From positions 1-8,543 of the forward strand of contig CAMLQP010000111.1 in the NCBI GenBank assembly GCA_946482115.1: a stretch of DNA of 8,543 bases. The letters run 5' to 3'. The DNA comes from an uncultured Comamonadaceae bacterium (GTDB lineage: Bacteria > Pseudomonadota > Gammaproteobacteria > Burkholderiales > Burkholderiaceae). This document shows positions 6,236 to 8,543 of the stretch, piece by piece. The number at the start of each line of letters is the position of its first letter. The first letter of the stretch is position 1. The notes under the pieces are model-generated. The model searched no databases. It saw nothing but the letters and a program-made list of their open reading frames with translations, and was not told where the DNA came from. The position numbers were made by a program, and so were the translations under genes.

Positions 6236-6666
6236 TCCACCTTCACCACGAACTCGGTTCCCCGCACGCCGATGATGCCGGTCGGCGTCTTGACGCTGAC
6301 CGCGTTCGGATCGAGCTTGGCGATCACGCCGGAGACGTAGTTCAGCGTGCCCTTGCCCACGCGGGTGCCCAGCTTGAGCTTGCCCTGGCTGGGCTGGTAG
6401 AGGTATTCGTCCACCGCCACCTCGGTCTCGGGGCCGAAAGACATCAGCGTGTTGTCCTGGAAGGTGACGCCCATGCTGCTCTTCGCGCTGGTGCGCAGCA
6501 CGCTGCCCTGCTGCAGCGGCGTGCCCGGCACGGCCTTGACGGTCTGCCCGGCGGTGGTCACCGAGGCATCGCCGCTGACGGTCTTGACGTAGCCGATGGG
6601 CGTGGCCTGTGCCCACAGCGTGGCGGCGGACAGGGTCAGGGTGGCGGTCAGCAGGATGTTGCGCAT
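6229..6666 (-). CDS. Exported FecR-domain protein
   Basis: A 145-residue protein with an N-terminal signal peptide (MRNILLTATLTLSAATLWAQA, cut by eye after A21 at the W-A-Q-A site) and a FecR domain filling the rest. Landmarks: GYVKTVSGDASV at 25-36, LQQGSVLRTSAKSSMGVTF at 51-69, and the hallmark ending TPTGIIGVRGTEF at 127-139, six residues before the C terminus. Classical FecR is a larger transmembrane anti-sigma regulator with a cytoplasmic N-terminal part; this protein has none, so it is a periplasmic FecR-fold protein and not a sigma regulator of that kind. FecR-only proteins are, to my knowledge, often encoded beside CHASE2 cyclases, as here, and may bind peptidoglycan or the sensor. 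The ATG at 6666 has GAGG 5 nt upstream. It lies 41 bp downstream of the iron permease on the same strand. The frame continues upstream, but the part before 6666 is shadow sequence. Confidence 0.85.
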   Translation of the reverse strand: MRNILLTATLTLSAATLWAQATPIGYVKTVSGDASVTTAGQTVKAVPGTPLQQGSVLRTSAKSSMGVTFQDNTLMSFGPETEVAVDEYLYQPSQGKLKLGTRVGKGTLNYVSGVIAKLDPNAVSVKTPTGIIGVRGTEFVVKVEE

Positions 6667-6693
6667 GGTGGCCTCGGTCGGTAACTGATAAAT

Positions 6694-6722
6694 ATTGTGG
6701 CCCAGGCTCAGCGCGAGCGCAA
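6694..6722 (-). promoter_or_regulatory. Weak promoter candidate for the FecR-domain gene
   Basis: On the bottom strand TTGCGC (top 6717-6722, 3 of 6 matches) and CACAAT (top 6694-6699, 4 of 6) are 17 bp apart, in the AT-rich patch of the 41-bp gap behind the permease stop. The next bases read ATTTATC, locally AT-rich in GC-rich DNA. If real, FecR has its own promoter; otherwise it depends on read-through from the permease. Confidence 0.25.
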
Positions 6723-8312
6723 CGCGCGGCTGAGCAGGATCACCGGCAGCAACCCTACCAGCACCAGCGTGAGCGCCGGCAGCGCGGCCTCGCCCAGGCG
6801 CTCGTCGCGCGCCAGCTGGTAGGTCACCACGGCCAGGGTGTCGCTGTTGAAGGGCCGCAGCACCAGGGTGGCGGGCAGTTCCTTCATCACGTCCACGAAC
6901 ACCAGCAGCGCCGCCGCCGCCGTGGATCGCCGCAGCAGCGGCCAGTGCACCCGCGCGAACAGCGCCGCGCCGGTGGTGCCCAGCATGCGGGCCGACTCGT
7001 CCAGGCTGGCCGGCACGCGCGCGTAACCGCTCTGCACCGACTGCAGCGCCACGGCCGAGAAGCGCACGAGGTAGGCCCAGACGATGCCGGTGGCGGTGGC
7101 GGTGACCAGGTAGCCCACCCCGCTTTCGGGCCAGGTGCGCTGCAGCCAGCCCAGCGGCAGCAACAGCCCCACCACGATCACGGCGCCCGGCACCGCATAG
7201 CCCAGGCCGGCCAGCTGGGCCACGCCGCGCGTGAGACGGCCCGGCGCGCTGCGCAGCGCGAAGGCCAGGCCCAGCGCCACCGCGGTGGCCAGCACCGCGC
7301 TCAGGCCGGCCAGCCACAGGCTGTTGCGGGCCCAGCCCAGGAAGGCCGCCCACGGCAGGGCCTCCCAGCCGCCGATCAGCGGGCGCAGCATGAAGCCCAC
7401 CGGCAGCACGAACCCGAACACGATGGGCAGGCCGCACACCAGCCAGGCCAGCAGCCGGCGGCCGTGCTGCAGCCGCACCGGCCGGGCCTCGTCGCCGCCG
7501 CGCCCGCCGCGCGTGCTGGCAAACCGCAGGCGCGACTGCGCGCGGTGCTCCAGCCACAACAGCAGCGCCACCAGCGCCAGCAGGAAGGTGGCCAGCTGTG
7601 CCGCCGCCTGCGGCAGGTCCATCACCAGCCAGGCCTTGTAGATGCCGGCGGTGAAGGTGAAGACGCCGAAGTAGCTGACCACGCCGAAGTCGGCCAGGGT
7701 TTCCATCAGCGCCAGCGCCACGCCCGCCGCCACCGCCGGGCGGGCCAGCGGCAGCGCCACCTCGCGGATGCGCCGGCCCAGGGGAGCGCCCAGCAGGCGC
7801 GCGGCTTCCATCAGGTGCGCGGCGCGCTCCGAGAGCGCGGTGCGCGCCAGCAGGTACACATAGGGATACAGCGTGAAGGTGAAAACCCAGACCGCGCCCC
7901 AGAGGCTGCGGATTTCGGGGAACACCCGGCCGCGCAGGCCGAAGCCCTCACGCAGCCAGGTCTGGAGGGGGCCGCTGAACTGCAGGAAATCGGTGTAGGC
8001 ATAGGCCACCACGTAGGCCGGCATGGCCAGCGGCAGCAGCAGGGCCCATTCGAAGACGCGCCGGCCGGGGAAGTCGAACAGCGTCACCGCGCAGGCGGTG
8101 GCCACGCCCACCAGCGCCACGCCGGCCGCCACCGCCAGGCACAGCCAGAGCGAGCTCCAGACGTATTCGGGCAGCACGGTCTGCGCCATCTGGCTCAGCA
8201 CGTCGCGCGCCACGGCGTCGAATTGCAGCCAGGAGGCGCCCAGCGACAGCACGGGCGCGGTCAGCGCCAGGGCCAGGGCGAACAGTAGTGAGGCGGTGAT
8301 CCAGCGCGTCAT
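6708..8312 (-). CDS. Fe3+-type ABC transporter permease, two fused halves
   Basis: A 534-residue inner-membrane permease forming the channel of a ferric-iron ABC importer of the SfuB/FbpB/AfuB group, which moves iron delivered by a periplasmic binding protein. It has about 12 hydrophobic segments in two homologous halves, roughly 1-258 and 285-534, joined by a charged linker (about 259-285, R/G/D/E-rich). Each half has the EAA loop that contacts the ATPase: E169-A-A-R-L-L-G and E439-S-A-R-M-L-G. Family phrases are METLADFGVVSYFGV at 203-217 and DVMKELPATLVLRPFNSDTL at 474-493. Length matches the fused two-domain family. The ATG at 8312 is followed by Thr-Arg and a first TM, but I see no good ribosome site, only GAGAA about 16 nt upstream. 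The ATPase partner is encoded divergently beyond the probable Fur site. The binding protein is not in the window, and the substrate could also be another oxyanion or thiamine-like ligand, though the motifs favour iron. Confidence 0.92.
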   Translation of the reverse strand: MTRWITASLLFALALALTAPVLSLGASWLQFDAVARDVLSQMAQTVLPEYVWSSLWLCLAVAAGVALVGVATACAVTLFDFPGRRVFEWALLLPLAMPAYVVAYAYTDFLQFSGPLQTWLREGFGLRGRVFPEIRSLWGAVWVFTFTLYPYVYLLARTALSERAAHLMEAARLLGAPLGRRIREVALPLARPAVAAGVALALMETLADFGVVSYFGVFTFTAGIYKAWLVMDLPQAAAQLATFLLALVALLLWLEHRAQSRLRFASTRGGRGGDEARPVRLQHGRRLLAWLVCGLPIVFGFVLPVGFMLRPLIGGWEALPWAAFLGWARNSLWLAGLSAVLATAVALGLAFALRSAPGRLTRGVAQLAGLGYAVPGAVIVVGLLLPLGWLQRTWPESGVGYLVTATATGIVWAYLVRFSAVALQSVQSGYARVPASLDESARMLGTTGAALFARVHWPLLRRSTAAAALLVFVDVMKELPATLVLRPFNSDTLAVVTYQLARDERLGEAALPALTLVLVGLLPVILLSRALRSR

Positions 8313-8381
8313 GCTTGGGTTGGGTGGTTCTCGGTCGCGCGGGTCATCGCGGGCAGCGTCAGGGTATTGACCGGCATCAAC

Positions 8382-8400
8382 GCAAATGAGAATTGTAAGT
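8382..8400. promoter_or_regulatory. Candidate Fur box between permease and ATPase genes
   Basis: GCAAATGAGAATTGTAAGT matches the 19-bp Fur consensus (GATAATGATAATCATTATC) at 11 positions, with 9 of the first 12. In the 7-1-7 view TGAGAAT (8387-8393) is a 6 of 7 left half and the right half is poor. It lies in the 95-bp gap between two divergent iron-transport genes, overlapping where a -35 for the ATPase gene and a -10 for the permease gene (bottom-strand TACAAT, top 8392-8397) would be. The context makes it more credible than the score alone. Confidence 0.5.
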
Positions 8401-8403
8401 ATC

Positions 8404-8409
8404 TACAAT
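8404..8409 (+). promoter_or_regulatory. Candidate -10 element of the ABC ATPase gene
   Basis: TACAAT is a 5 of 6 match to the -10 consensus, directly downstream of the Fur-like sequence. It overlaps the first possible ATG (8408) and would place the transcript start near 8416-8417, at the second in-frame ATG. No good -35 is found at 16-18 bp. Confidence 0.35.
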
Positions 8410-8543
8410 GCCGATCATGTTCCTGTCGGTTTCGCAACTGAGCATCCACTACCCCGGCGCCGCCCAGGCGGCGGTGGATGGCGTCACGCTGGGCCTGCGC
8501 GCGGGCGACATCGGCGTGCTGATCGGCCCCTCGGGCTGCGGCA
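8408..8543 (+). CDS. ABC transporter ATP-binding protein, N-terminal fragment
   Basis: The first 45 codons of an ABC ATPase that runs off the window. It reads MPIMFLSVSQLSIHYPG, then AAVDGVTLGL, then GDIGVLIGPSGCG, which is the start of the Walker A loop (GPSGCGK[ST]) cut by the window end. The Y-P-G at the A-loop position (aromatic residue that stacks on adenine) and the 'L-I-G-P-S-G-C-G' wording fit the FbpC/PotA-like group of import ATPases. The divergent neighbour is the matching Fe3+-type permease, so this is probably the energising subunit of that importer. Two in-frame ATGs compete, 8408 and 8417; neither has a Shine-Dalgarno site. The second would agree with a -10 element at 8404-8409 and a leaderless message; the first gives three extra residues. 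I list the outer limit. Confidence 0.85.
   Translation, partial: MPIMFLSVSQLSIHYPGAAQAAVDGVTLGLRAGDIGVLIGPSGCG

Noticed and set aside
6229..6666. A classical FecIR-type anti-sigma system
   Set aside because: The FecR-domain protein has a cleavable signal peptide and no cytoplasmic N-terminal part, and there is no sigma factor gene or TonB receptor in the window.
6229..7557. Long 442-codon reading of the FecR frame
   Set aside because: Only the last 145 codons carry the signal peptide and FecR domain, with a ribosome site before 6666. The upstream part lies inside the permease gene in another frame and is Ala/Gly/Arg-rich shadow.
6609..8288. Open frame of 559 codons opposite the iron permease
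   Set aside because: Translation dominated by Gln/His/Arg/Gly, a codon-pattern shadow of the permease.

Overview
The window is very GC-rich, densely coding DNA with long spurious open frames opposite every large gene. Protein style, codon use and gene content (dCache/GAF/HD-GYP sensor, CHASE2 cyclase, SfuB/FbpB-type iron permease) suggest a betaproteobacterium, probably Burkholderiales and possibly Comamonadaceae-like. That assignment is inference from style; there is no marker gene.

Layout, left to right. (1) 1-243 (+): C-terminal end of a GT2-like glycosyltransferase. (2) 373-953 (+): two small unrecognised genes, a 111-aa Ala/Arg/Glu-rich helical protein and a 72-aa mostly disordered protein, probably one short operon behind a plausible sigma70 promoter. 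(3) 963-3950 (-): a 995-aa membrane receptor (periplasmic dCache, HAMP, GAF, HD-GYP) predicted to degrade c-di-GMP. (4) 4069-6225 (+): a 718-aa CHASE2 / three-TM / class III nucleotide cyclase, divergent from the receptor across 118 bp. (5) 6229-6666 (-): a 145-aa exported FecR-domain protein, tail to tail with the cyclase with only 3 bp between stop codons. (6) 6708-8312 (-): an Fe3+-type ABC permease with two fused permease halves. (7) 8408-8543 (+): the first 45 codons of an ABC ATPase, cut at Walker A by the window edge, divergent from the permease across 95 bp that hold a Fur-box-like sequence.

Working together: the centre is a signalling block. A c-di-GMP phosphodiesterase receptor and a cyclic-nucleotide synthase, both with periplasmic sensor domains, share one divergent control region, and a small periplasmic FecR-domain protein sits beside the cyclase. 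The receptor's GAF domain could in principle read the cyclase product, which would join the two second messengers, but this is a hypothesis. The right end is an iron-uptake system whose permease and ATPase are split onto opposite strands around a probable iron-responsive control region. The FecR gene lies 41 bp downstream of the permease on the same strand and might be partly iron-controlled by read-through.

No RNA genes, insertion sequences, CRISPR arrays, attachment sites or replication origins were seen. The only gene-free stretches are short (129, 118, 95 and 41 bp and smaller); none exceeds 300 bp.
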